Shown here piece by piece: positions 36,127 through 48,914 of a stretch of DNA of 64,000 nt; the stretch's first letter is position 1; every line of letters starts with the position of its first letter. The notes under the pieces were generated by a model. It made no database searches, had not been told where the DNA came from, and saw only the letters and a program-made list of their open reading frames with translations. Location: contig NC_065874.1 in assembly GCF_933775445.1 (NCBI RefSeq), forward strand, positions 26,110,501 to 26,174,500, in the 5' to 3' direction. Source of the stretch: Argentina anserina. Lineage: Eukaryota > Streptophyta > Magnoliopsida > Rosales > Rosaceae. The translations under genes were made by a program, and so were the position numbers.

Positions 36127-39105
36127 TAGGCCTTATCATTTAGCCCGCGGACCTGAAAAGTCCGCGGAGACCCGCAAGTCCGACGGACTTTTACCCAGCC
36201 CGGCCCGCGAGAAAGCCCGCCAAAGCTCGCTTTCGTGGGTAGAGAGCCGGGCTTAAATTATAGGTGTGAAACCCGGCCCGGCCCGCAAAAAGCCCGCAAG
36301 ACCCGGCCCGTAAAAGTCCGCTAAATAATAAAATATTATACATACATATTTTATTAGGTTTAGAATAAAACTATTGCATTATGAAGCAACTATATTAAGG
36401 AAACTTCTTGGGATCGATCGACACCAGTAGATAGGATCGGTATATATATTTAGTGACCCTGTAAAAATTTCATCCAATTCGGAACTCGTTTAACCGTCGG
36501 AATTTCCGGTAAACTGAAAACAACACTAATATGTCATAAGGAAAGATCCATTACCAAAATGCGAACACCAAAAGTCCTTTGCATATCTGAAATCACCTAA
36601 TTTTTGTCACCGATTGTGTGTGGTCGTACCAAGGAAACCAATTTGGCAAAGCTCCGGTCAAAGAGGATTTTAATATGTCAAAACGCCTTTTTCTTTGTTA
36701 ACCGTAGGTACGGACGGTCAAACAATATCCAAAACGGACGAAATTTTTACGGGTTCCCTAAATATATATACCGATCACATCTACTGGTGTCGATCGACCA
36801 TATTTTGAACTAGAGTTATTGATCGCCGAAGCGTCAACTAATGTATCATACCCTTTATATTAGGTTTTATATTAAAACTAACGCATTATGAAGCGACTAT
36901 ATGAAACAAACTTGTCGGGATCGATCGACACCAGCCGATGTGATTGGTATATATATTTAGTGACCCTGTAAAAATTTCATCCAATTCGAACTTCGTTTTA
37001 CCGTCGGAATTTTTGGTAAATCGAAAACACCACTATTATGCCCTAATAGAGGACCTATTACAAATATGTGAATGCTGAAAGCCGTTTACATATATGAAAT
37101 CACCTAATTTTTGTTACCTATCGTGCGCGGTCGAACTGAAGAAATCTATTTGGCAAAGCCCCGGTCAATGAGGTTTAAATATGTCAAAACGCCTCTTTTT
37201 TAGTTGACCGTTGGTACGAACGGTCAAACCATGTCCAAAACGGACGAAATTTTTACAGGTTCTCTAAATATATATACCGATCACATCTACTGGTGTCGAT
37301 CGACCATATTTTGAATTTGAGTTGTCGATCGCCGAACTGTCCACCAATGTATTATAACCTTATATTAGGTTTATAATAAAAATATCACATTATGAAGCGA
37401 CTATATGAAGGAAACTTCTCGGAATCGATCGACACCATCCGATGTGATCAATATATATATTTAATGATCATTTTAAAATTTCATGCAATTCAGACCTCGT
37501 TTAATCGTCAGAATTTCCGGTAAACCAAAAACAACACTAATATGCCCTAAGGAGGGGACCAATTACCAAGATGCGAATGTGGAAATTTATTTACATATTT
37601 GAAAATCACCTAATTTTTTTTACCTATCGTGCGCGGTCGAACTGAAGAAATCTAGTTGGCAAAGCCCCGGTCAATGAGGTTTAAATATGTCAAAACGCCT
37701 CTTTTTTAGTTGACCGATGGTACGAACGGTCAAACCATGTACAAAACGGACGAAATTTTTACGGGTTCGCTAAATATATATACCGATCACATCTACTGGT
37801 ATCGATCGACCATATTTTGAATTTGAGTTGTCGATCACCGAAGTGTCCACTAATGTAATATAACCTTATATTAGGTTTATACTTAAACTATCATATTATG
37901 AAGCGACTATATGAAGGAAACTTATCAGAATCGATCGACACCATCCGATGTGTTCAATATATATATTTAATGATCATTTTAAAATTTCATGCAATTCGGA
38001 CCTCGTTTAACCGTCGGAATTTCCGGTAAACCAAAAACAACACTAATATGCCCTAAGAGGGGACCAATTACCAAGATGCGAATGTGGAAATTTGTTTACA
38101 TATTTGAAATCACCTAATTTTTGTTACCTATCGTGCACGGTCGAACTGAAGAAATCTATTTGGCAAAGCCCCAGTCAATGAGGTTTAAATATGTCAAAAT
38201 GCCTATTTTTTAGTTGTCCGTTGGTACGAACGGTCAAACCATGTCCAAAACGGACGAAATTTTTACGGGTTCCCTAAATCTATATACCGATCACATCTAC
38301 TGGTGTCGATCGACCATATTTTGAATTGGAGTTGTCGATCGCCGAAATGTCCACTAATGTATTATAACCTTATATTAGGTTTATAATAAAACTATCACAT
38401 TATGAAGTGACTATATGAATGAAACTTCTCGGAATCGATCGACACCATCCGATGTGATCAATATATATATTTAATGATCATTTTAAAATTTCATGCAATT
38501 CGGACCTCGTTTAACCGTCGGAATTTCCAGTAAACCAAAAACAACACTAATATGCCCTAAGGGGGGACCAATTACCAAGATGCGAATGTGGAAATTTGTT
38601 TATATATTTGAAATCACCTAATTTTTGTTACCTATCGTGCGCGGTCGAACTAAAGAAATCTATTTGGCAAAGCCCCGGTCAATGAGATTTTATTATGTGA
38701 AAACGCCTCTTTTTTTTGTTGACCGAAAATTCCGACGGTTAAACGAGGTCCGAATTAGATGAAATTTTTACACGGTCCCTAAATATATATATCGATCACA
38801 TTTATTGGTGTCAATCGATAATATTTCGAAACTAGAATTTATTTGTGACTTTTGTTTTAGAATGTTTTCTAACAATTCTTTTATTGTTTCAAACCCTTAA
38901 ATTAGAGTATTATATTGTTTTTCTAATACAAGCCCGTAAGCCCCGGCCCGCAAAAGCCCGCAAGACCCGCCTTAAGTGGACGGGCTTGGATCTTCGTATT
39001 TTTGAAAATACCCGGCCCGGCCCGCCACTTATTTAAATTTATTAAGGCCCGGACTCGTCACTTATGGGCCGGGCCGGGCCGAACCCGGCCCGTTGACGAG
39101 CCCTA
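36127..39105. mobile_element. Large non-autonomous hAT-type element carrying a satellite
   Basis: The element starts TAGGCCTTATCATTTAGCCC and the complement of its right end starts TAGGGCTCGTCAACGGGCC, imperfect terminal inverted repeats. Exact 8-bp duplications AGTCCACC lie outside both ends (36119-36126 and 39106-39113), diagnostic of hAT-type insertion. Both subterminal regions (36127-36320 and 38930-39105) are rich in GGCCCGGCCC and AAGCCCGC motifs. The interior has no transposase and is mostly a tandem array of ~505-bp units. It lies between HDS and the YrdC gene. Confidence 0.88.
36360..38830 (+). repeat. ~505-bp tandem repeat, about five copies, within the hAT element
   Basis: The landmark ATCGATCGACACC occurs at 36413, 36920, 37424, 37930 and 38434, so units are 504-507 bp. 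Each unit also carries an inverted counterpart (GGTGTCGATCGACC with ACCGATCACATCTA), so a unit has two ~90-bp inverted arms containing ATATATATTTA and GAAATTTTTAC motifs. The last copy ends degenerate near 38830. It is non-coding. Confidence 0.9.
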
Positions 39106-39622
39106 AGTCCACCATAGTAGATCATTGTAATTTTCTTGTCTTAGTAATTTTTTTTACTTTAGGTGATAATACTCTTCTTTTGTTGACTACTGACTCCAAA
39201 GAACCGTGATATTCCGTACACAAGTTTATTTCAAACAAACTTGTCAAAGGGATGTATGATTTGAGTCAAGTACGGGGCGTGAGTAGCTAAGGAGAGAGAT
39301 TAATGGTCACTAGGAGTGGTACTCTAATCGAACAAATTAGAACATCTTTAGCAACATTCTGATGTAGAATGGCTGTTGAGAAATAACGCTCCCCCAACAG
39401 ACTTCTACGTGAATGGAAATTTACATTGGTTTACAACAAATCCGATGAGTGTTGATGTAGAGTAGAAAAGACTGCAAGAATCAGCTTGTGAAACAATAAC
39501 AATTTTACAAATCATAAAAATCAAGCATCTAATATATATGTCCCTAACTTTCTTTTCAAGCGTCACTGATAAATAATTCAAAGCATATGCAACTTCATTG
39601 CAGAATGGAGGTTACATGTGGT

Positions 39623-41250
39623 TTAACCAGCCGATTCTTCTTCAAGAGAATGCCTTTCTAGAATAGCAACAGTCTCTTCCCTTGCACTGCAATGCCATAA
39701 CATAGTATAGTTCAGAAAACTATCAAAGGAAAAGAATGAACTTACAGACCCAAACGCATAAAAGTCACAAGTAACAAAGGAAACATAGCTAAAGCAGGTT
39801 GTACTTTTCATGTCATAAGAACAGGTCCGAACTTAACATTACGAGCCATCTACGGTTATACCTATTCTAACAAAAGAAAATTTGTCACTAGTGCCATATT
39901 AAGAATCACTTGAGAAACCACCCAAGATATTCCAAACAACTAGAATGCACTCCAGTGATGATTAAACATCAACCTATGCGAACTACTACTGGCCTGCCAA
40001 CTTGAATTTTTATCAAATTAACAAAGCATCAAGAGTAATGTCTAATAATTTATTTTGCTCAGCCATGTACTCTAACATACTGTATCGCAGTTGAATTGGA
40101 TGCTTACCTTCCAGATCTAAGAATCTTGAATTTGCCTAGCCTGGTAAGGTCCACAACTGTCGAGCCTGCACGACCTGAAGGAAGCACGCCACCGTGGTAT
40201 ACATACGCACAATGTTCCCAGAGGCTCTCGAAATCCTTGATGCTAACACTACTTGGCTGCCCGCTTAGGTTTGCACTGGTAAGGGCCAACGCACTCCCCA
40301 ATCCCCGGGCAATCCCCCTGATGAAGTTACAGTCCGGCACTCTGACTCCTATACTCTCCAATCCGGGGTTCAAGGACTTCTCAAGTATACTCGACTCCCC
40401 TGCAAAACAGCCAAACTAACTCTTCTTACTCAACACTGAATTAACTGAAAGCAACAATCTCTATTGCTTTGCATCATCATTTAAAGGCAGTGCTTATCAA
40501 CACTGTCATTCTTTCATTCTTTATCCGTATATGCAAATGCTACGACTTAGTGTACCTCGTCGAAGTACGAGAGTAACAGGCCCCGGAAGCAGGCTCTCGA
40601 CTAAACCATGAGGCAAATGCTCGGTGACAGCAAACCGCTGAATCTCCAGCACATCCCCAACACAAATGGCTAAAGGACTCGTATGCTTTCGCCCCTTAAT
40701 CTCGTAAATCCGATTCACCGCTTCCTCTTTGCTGCATTCAGATGCAAAATCAACAAACTCACAGAGGCATTTCATCAAACAGGTGTAGAACGTGCATTGT
40801 GGTTTTCACATACCAAGCATCGCAGGCAAAGCCGTAAAGCGTATCGGTAGGGACAGCAATGACTTTTCCATCTCGAAGAGCCTCAACAGCCTCCTGCACG
40901 TGAGCTTCAGTCGCCGGACGAACCGCCCCCAACTGGGCAACTTCAAAGGCGGCGGCGTCGAGTTGCTCCAAGCTCCAAGCCATGTTGGGTTTCAATCTCC
41001 GGTTGTGGGCTAGTGTCACGAAACCCAATCTGCGCAGACCTGAGAGGCAAAAACGAAGAACAAGAACAGGAAACAGAAGAGCTGAGTGTGTTAGTTTTAA
41101 GGTTCATTTAGAAGGCTGATGTGGGAAAAAGGAAGGATGAGAGAGAGACTGACAGTTGGGGAGGGATTAAAGAGAACCTCGTGGACCAAAAGAAGAGGAG
41201 GAGGGAAGGAGGAGGGGAATTCTGCCTGCGATTTTGGTTGGGAAGTTCAT
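39623..41250 (-). CDS. YrdC/Sua5-domain protein (threonylcarbamoyl-AMP synthase), likely mitochondrial
   Basis: YrdC proteins make threonylcarbamoyl-AMP from threonine, bicarbonate and ATP for the tRNA t6A modification. Core exons are 41039-40814, 40731-40556, 40399-40108 and 39686-39623. The domain shows the PTDTLYGFACDA substrate motif, IYEIKGR...SPLAI, LLPGPVTLVLRR and the SANLSG signature. The first ATG in that frame is at 40983 (233 residues), but the frame is preceded by a strong acceptor (branch-point-like CTAAC, long pyrimidine tract, CTCTCAG ending at 41040). Splicing to CACGAG|GTTCTC at 41178 adds exon 41250-41178, which starts with ATG. The joined protein has 276 residues with a Ser/Leu/Arg-rich, acid-free leader typical of a mitochondrial presequence. 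The short form could serve the cytosol. The leader exon is inference; the catalytic region is certain. No lesion is seen. Confidence 0.88.
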
Positions 41251-41349
41251 TCTACTGGGGAACAGTAGCTGTTTTGGGTCGACTATGGAGGACGTGGAGG
41301 GTGCCCTCCCATAAAGCGGGTCAATTATTACGTTTTGGGTAAGACGTGA

Positions 41350-43790
41350 ATCACCCTGTGTCAGATTTACTATATACTATTTTTGAGTTGGTCGGTGCCC
41401 TGTAACTAAGCACTGTTCCAGCTCGCGAGGAAATTACGGTTCTGCCACCCGTCTGCTTATAACTGTACTCTTGCCATTTGCGTCTGTGTAAGAGTCCACG
41501 ATCGTCATTTTCTTATAACTCTCACATCCTCGCGTCGTTCTCCTCATTCCTGAGGCTTCTATAGCAGCCTCGATCGGTTGGTTCCTCCTTTATCCAGTTC
41601 ATTGGAAATCTTCCTCATATTCTGGTATTCCGTTAGGGATATAGAGACAGAGATCGAGGTCAAAAGGCGATAGAAGAAACGATCTCTCTCCGGGTATGTT
41701 AATTGATTCTGGTACTTGGTTCAATTTTTGTTCGAAGTTTTTCCTTGCTGTGATGATTGAGCATATACTTGGGTCTTGGATTTTTTGCGATTTTAGATGT
41801 TTGGGCATTGACTATTGAACTCTATTTCAATGATCATGCGACAGCCTTTTTTCTTGCTCAAGTAAAAAATTAATAGGATTTGGCTCTTGCTGTGATGATG
41901 GAGCATATACTTGGGTGTTGGATTTTTTGCGACTTTAGATGTTTGGGTTTAATAGGATTTGGTCAAAACAGATGAAGACATGAGAAATCATTATAAAGAG
42001 CATATACATTGAGAAATCGTATCTGATTTCTGGGTTTCTGCAAATTGAACTCTATTTCAATGATCATGCGACAACCTTTTTTCTTGCTCAAGTAAGAAAT
42101 TAATAGGATTTGGCTCTTGCTGTGATGATGGAGCATATACTTGGGTGTTGGATTTTTTGCAACTTTAGATGTTTGGGTTTAATAGGATTTGGTCAAAACA
42201 GATGAAGACATGAGAAATCATTATAAAGAGCATATACATTAAGAAATCGTATCTGATTTCTTGGTTTCAATTAGATTTGCAGAACTAGAAATCAATATAA
42301 GTTATCTTCTTTCAATTAGATTGGCATAACCAAAAATTAATCAAAAAGAAGGCAGTGAAATAGGAAAAACAATAGTACATATATATTTTAATTTTTGGAC
42401 ATAATCATATGCAGTCTGGTTTGACTCTTTTGTAAGAAGAGTTTGCAAATTTGGATTTGTATTTGTTTTTTGCAATTGTGTTTTTTTTTATGAATTGTTT
42501 ACCAACTCAGTCAATATTGGTAGGAAGACTTAGTGTGTTATTGCATTTTACTTTCTATTTGACTTGATTTTCTATCACCCAAACATGTACAGTTTGTGAT
42601 AGGAAATTGCAAACTATTCTATGAGGTTTAATGACTATTTATATTGAATAGTATTGACAAATTTTTAATCTATGAGTAGGTATTGAAAATTGTTTGTGAT
42701 CCCACAACATACAGAGACCCATAACAAATTCTCTGCTTTTGAGTTTTATTTGCTCAGGTTATTTAGATTGTTGCTCAGAAATAAGGTACACTGTTTGATC
42801 TCCATGTTCATGTGAACTCTAATGCATAACCCATAACCCATCTCCTATAAATTTAAGTATTAACTATAATTGCTCTTTGATAGCGATGTTAGGTGATAAA
42901 AAACTTTCATTATAGTGTGTACAACCACTCTCCTCACTTTCATTAAACAACTTTTAATAGGAATTACCAAACATGTACCGGAAAATGGGACAAGAAAATG
43001 ATTAAGCTAGAATTAAAGAAATATCTAATTATATTATTATAAGCAAAATATCTTTATACTCTATATTTTATAAAGATGTATAAATCAGAATAATAATGTA
43101 AGAAAAATATTAGAAGTTAGTACTCCTTTTATCCTTTGTTCAATAACTTGATGCACTTTTAAAAAATGTAAGACATGATGGTATCATTCTTATTTGTACA
43201 TTAGGTTTTTTTTTTCAATGGACTCTTGGTCAATAATGCTAATACTTAATTTTTAGTCTATGCTAATACTTAATTTTTAGTCTATACTAATACTGATTTT
43301 TTATTTTCAATTATGGTTGTTTCTTTCTATTTTTTCTTTAATTGCTCTTTGATAGCAATGTTAGGTGATAAAAAACTTTCATTACAGTGTGTACAACCAC
43401 TCTCCTCACTTTCATTAAACAACTTTTTAAATAGGAATTACCAAACATGTACAGGAAAATGGGACAAGAAAATGATTAAGTTAGAATTAAAGAAATATCT
43501 AATTACATTATTATAAGAAAAATATCTTTATACTCTATATTTTATAAAGATGTATAAATCAGAATAATAATGTAAGAAAAATATTAGAAGTTAGTACTCC
43601 TTTTATCCTTTGTTCAATAACTTGATGCACTTTTAAAAAATGTAAGACATATGATGGTATCATTCTTATTTGTACATTAGGTTTTTTTTTTTCAATGGAC
43701 TCTTGGTCAATAATGCTAATACTTAATTTTTAGTCTATGCTAATACTTAATTTTTAGTCTATACTAATACTGATTTTTTATTTTCAATTT
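41350..43790. other. YrdC upstream region and duplicated non-coding DNA
   Basis: 41350-41690 looks like a promoter plus a non-coding leader, with CGG|GTATGT near 41693 as a possible plus-strand donor, so a divergent transcript may start here. Beyond it the DNA is AT-rich and dominated by the two duplications listed separately. The left end of the Helitron probably lies within or near this stretch, but I could not fix it. Confidence 0.4.
41815..42270 (+). repeat. Tandem duplication with ~232-bp period
   Basis: The block beginning TGAACTCTATTTCAATGATC and containing GGAGCATATACTTGGGTG and CATGAGAAATCATTATAAAG occurs twice head to tail, with only scattered differences. Confidence 0.85.
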
Positions 43791-43800
43791 TGGTTGTTTC
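42870..43800 (+). repeat. Tandem duplication with ~472-bp period
   Basis: The block beginning TTGCTCTTTGATAGC at 42870 recurs at 43342 with near identity, including TGTGTACAACCACTCTCC and the repeated CTAATACTTAATTTTTAGTC. It is non-coding and lies just upstream of the Helitron's first coding exon. Confidence 0.85.
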
Positions 43801-46800
43801 TTTCTATTTTTTCTTTCGTCTTAATGAAATCTCAGTTTTTTATCATACCATATCTTTGGGTCACAGGTATGGCTCCTAGAAAACAACAATCTGCAAGAAT
43901 GAAATTCTTCCAAGAACATACTTTTGCAAATGAACATACTGCTGAACTAGAACTTGGAGAGACAATATACAATGCCGTTGTAACAGGTGTGATGAATAAA
44001 GTTAACCGAATTATATCCTTAGTTTGATTTTCCTTACTTTCTACCATTCTGGGTTATTCAATCAAATTGTAGCTATCTTCCTACAATAGCTCTCTATTGC
44101 TTTGATTGATACATTCACTATTGATTTTTCCCTTCTTTCGGTTTCTATTGTTTTTGTGATAGTGTTTGGATTATTTAGTTAGAAGAATCAGTTTGCTTTT
44201 GTTTAGTATTATGTCTATTTAATTTGGAGTTGGGTGACTTTGTTTGAAGTTAAGAGTTTAAGATAAATTAAGTTTGTTTCTACAAAATAGCTTCATCAAT
44301 AAAGCCATACTATGTATCTTCTTCTTTGCTTCTTCTTTCTATTTGTGTTTGTATTCCATTTAGTTCGTGTTAGAAAGCATAATTTTTTGCTGTTGCATAG
44401 ATCAATGTTTGTATATCATATGAATATGTAAGTCACTGTATTCACTCTACCTAATTACTGTTATGCTATTTCTATATATTTTTTATTAATAGTAGATTGT
44501 TTAATTACATTACCGCGGTATAAATCTTCATTGAACTTCTTTTACTTAACAGATATGGCGCTTAAAACAAGGATTACTGCAAGAAAGAGAAAATTGGCAG
44601 ATTTGAGATGTGAGATGACATCAAAAGAACATCAAGGTAATTGCTTGAATGATCTCGACCAATTTGATGAAAATGTAAGAAGAGATGAAGCAAGCAATGG
44701 AGCAATTTCATTATACGATGAAGATATTGATGTTGAGACAATTACTGATTTATTTGATTCCAACAATGAGAATGGAGAAACTTCCAAGTTCCTCAATGAC
44801 GATGAAAACATTATTGGTATGTATCTGCTTATAATACTTTTTGTGTGTATTTCATTAGCCATATTTTCATTTTCATGATTTAAGGTAGTTGCACACTATA
44901 AATGTTTATAGAAACTACTAATATGATAAATCATATCTACAAATGCTAATTCAATTGTTTTTTGTTGAAAAATTACAGAGGACAATTCCAGTTTGAATCT
45001 ATTTACCATTGGGCAAGCATCATATCAAAATAAGAGACAAGGTTAGAAATTCCAGACTTTAAAATTTATTTGCTACGTTTAAGTTAGTAGCAAAAGAACA
45101 TATACTTGAAGAATAACTGAAGTTTACGAATATACTTCATCAAATGGTTGGACAGTAGGTTATATAAGCAAATAAGGTGTAAAAACAGAAACCTTATATA
45201 TTCAACCAAGACTTAAATTCGTATGTCCTTAATATTTTACATAAAAAATAATAATTTAAACAAATTTCAGTTGCAGGTTAAGTCATAGAATATCAAGATC
45301 TGAGTGACAATGTGTTCCAATGTGTCCATTGTAAGACTTACTTTTGGTTAGCTGAAGCAAACAAACGAGTTTCTAGCACTACACCTATTATATACACATG
45401 TTGTTGTAAGCAAGGTCAAGTAAAACTAGAACAATCAAAGCCAACACCAAAATTCCTTCAGCAATTGTTAGATCAGAATAACAGCCAAGAGAGTTCCAAT
45501 TTTAGAAATAACATCAGAATTTATAATTCAATGTTTGCTTTCACTTCAATGGGTGCAAAAATTGATAAAGATATAAACAATGGAACTGGACCCTATGTAT
45601 TTAAAATATGCGGCCAAGTACACTACTTAATGGGTTATGTATTACCACCTGAAGGTGAACCACCTAAATATGCACAGTTATATGTTTATGACACCCAAAA
45701 TGAAATTTCAAATCGAATTAATGCTATTAACCCTTCCAATCATGATAAAAAAATAAAACCAGAAATTGTGGAAGGACTTATTCACATGTTTGATGAAGTG
45801 AATGAATTAACCAAATCATTTCGAACTGTTAGAGATAAATTTGAAAACAAATCTTTACCTTCATTGCACATGACTATGCTTAGTCGTCTGCCCACTGATA
45901 GTAAACAATATGAGCAACAACCAGTAATGAGATTGGTGGTTTAATTGTTGGGGATATTGGAGAATTCAATTCAAATAAAGATATTATAATTGAATCTAAT
46001 GATGGCCATTTGATGCGAATTTCTAAAATTCACCCAAAGTACATGTCATTACAGTATCCGATACTTTTTCCATATGGAGAGAATGAATATGACGTCAATT
46101 TGTTATTACAACCCTCTAATAAAGCCAAAAAAAGAAAAATGATGTCGATGCGGAGTTTCGTAAAATATTATATTCATGATAGAGACATAAATACAGATAC
46201 TTTATTGAAAGGTGGAAGATTATTTCAACAATACTTAGTGGATGCTTATGCAACAGTTGAGGAAAATGAATTAGACTATATTAGAAATCATCAAGAAAAA
46301 TTCAGAGTTGAAAAACGTGACGAACTTTATAATGTGTATGCTGATGGAGTTAATGAAGGTCGTGATGTGGGACAAAGAATATATCTTCCAAGTCCTCATA
46401 TTGGTAGTCCTAGAGATATGATCAATAACTATCAAAATGCAATGGCAATTTGTAGATATTACGGAAATCCAGATTTATTCATCACTTTTACTTGCAACGT
46501 GAATTGGCCTGAATTAGTAAGACATTTTGCAAAGCCTGGATATAAACCAGAAGACAGACCTGATATAATTTCTAGAATTTTTCAGTTAAAATTGAAAGAT
46601 ATGATTGCATATATTAAATCGGGTGAATTATTTGGAGAAGTTCTGGCACATGTGCATACAATTGAATTTCAAAAAAGAGGATTACCTCATGCCCACATGT
46701 TATTTTGGTTAAAACAAGATTACAAATGTTATAACCCAAATGACATCGATTCTATTATATCAGCTGAACTACCCGATAAAAATACCCATCCAGAACTTTA

Positions 46801-48914
46801 TAAAATTGTTAGCCAATTTATGATTCACGGACCTTGCGGAGAGATAAACACGAAATCTCCTTGCATGCGAGACGGAAAATGTTCTAAATTTTTTCCAAAG
46901 CCATATAATAATGACACTATATTTGAAAGAATCAAGCCACCTGTGTATAGACGGCGAGATGACAATACAAGATTTGTTATAAAAAATGGAGTTGCAATTG
47001 GAAACGAGTTTGTAGTGCCATATAATGCTAAATTATTGCTAAGGTACAATGCTCATATTAACATTGAATCATGTTCCCAATCTATGTTAATTAAATATTT
47101 GTTCAAATATATTAATAAGGGTTCAGACAGAGCTCGAGTTGCACTATATGATAATCATAAAGATGAAATTCAATCTTATCTTAATTGTCGATATTTGAGT
47201 CCACATGAATCTGTATGGAGGCTATTTGAATTTGCAATTCATTCAAGATATCCTGCAGTTCAACGTTTACAAATTCATTTGCCTTCTGAAGAAAATATTG
47301 TTTTCAAAGAAGCTGATGATCTTGAATCCATTTTAAAATCTAAAGCAAATGATTTTACCACACTTACCGCTTGGTTTCAAGCAAACAAGATTTATAAGGA
47401 AGCAAGAGAATTGACATACCCTCAATTTTCAACAAAGTTTGTTTGGGATAAAAGTATTAAATTTTGGACACCAAGACAACAATATCAAACTATTGGTAGA
47501 ATAGCTTATGTACATCCTATGAAAGGTGAATTATACTTCTTACGAATGTTATTAAATCTTCAAAAAGGTTCCACAAATTTTGATTCAATAAAAACTATTA
47601 ATGGTGCTACATATGCATCATACAAAGAATCATGTCATGCTTTGGGTTTATTAGGTGACGATAAAGAATGGATTGACGCATTAATAGATTCGTCTTTTAT
47701 TGCAACAGCTTCTGAAATGCGTCAACTATTTGCTACAATTCTTATATTTTGTGAAGTTTCAAATCCACAAAAATTATTCGATACTCATTGGCTAACCATG
47801 TGTGAAGATATCATATACAATACTCGAATAGAATTAAGATTCCCTGATTTAAAAATACTTGAACCAGAATTAAAAAACAAACTCTTATATGAAATAGAAG
47901 CAATACTTAATATGTCATCGAAGTCATTACGAGATTATCAATTACCAATGCCAGATGAAAGTAAATTAAAAGAACTTAGGAACAAATTGTTAAGAGAAGA
48001 ATATGACTACGACATTCAACTTCTAAAACATAATCATGAAAAATTTGTAACTCAATTAAACACTTGCCAAAAAAAGATATATGATCATGTTACTAAACTA
48101 ATTGAAGAAAATAAAACTGTAATGTTATTTATTCATGGTAGTGGTGGTACTGGAAAAACTTTTTTATGGCATACAATAATCAACAAATTGAGATCTGAAG
48201 GAAAAATTGTTCTAGCTTCATCCGGTATAGCATCATTATTACTTCCAAACGGTCGAACTGCACATTCTCGATTCAAAATACTCATTACTGTCGATGATTA
48301 TACTACATGTCCAATTAAAAAAGGAACACTTCTTGCAACACTTCTTGAAAAAACAGATCTAATCCTTTGGGATGAAGCTCCAATGTGTAACAAATTTTGT
48401 TTTGAAGCATTAGATAAATATCTTCGTGACATTCTTACAAAATCTAATGAGACAAAAAGTGATACCCCATTTGGTGGAAAATCAATATTATTGGGTGGAG
48501 ACTTTAGACAAATTTTGCCTGTAGTTCCTGGGGGAACTAAAGAAGACATTATCAAAGCCTCACTAAATAATTCATATCTTTGGTCTTCTTTCAAAGTATT
48601 TAATTTAACAGAAAATATGCGATTATCAAAACTTGGTTTGACTGAAAATGAAAAAAAAGATATTTCAGATTTTGCAAATTGGATATTACAAATTGGTGAG
48701 GGTCGAGTAAACTCAACTTATCATACAGATGATAAAGACACATCTTGGATAGAAATTCCAGATAGTTTATTGATTAATTCATACACTAATCCTATTGAAG
48801 CAATATTTAATGCCACTTATCCTGAATTTAACATTAATTATAATAATATTAATTATTTAAGAGAATGTACAATTGTCACTGCACGTAATTCAACTGTTAT
48901 AAACATAAATAATT

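Noticed and set aside
41361..41400. TCAGATTTACTATATACTATT as the Helitron 5' end
   Set aside because: It is preceded by G, not A, and lies upstream of a likely host leader; the left border remains unknown.
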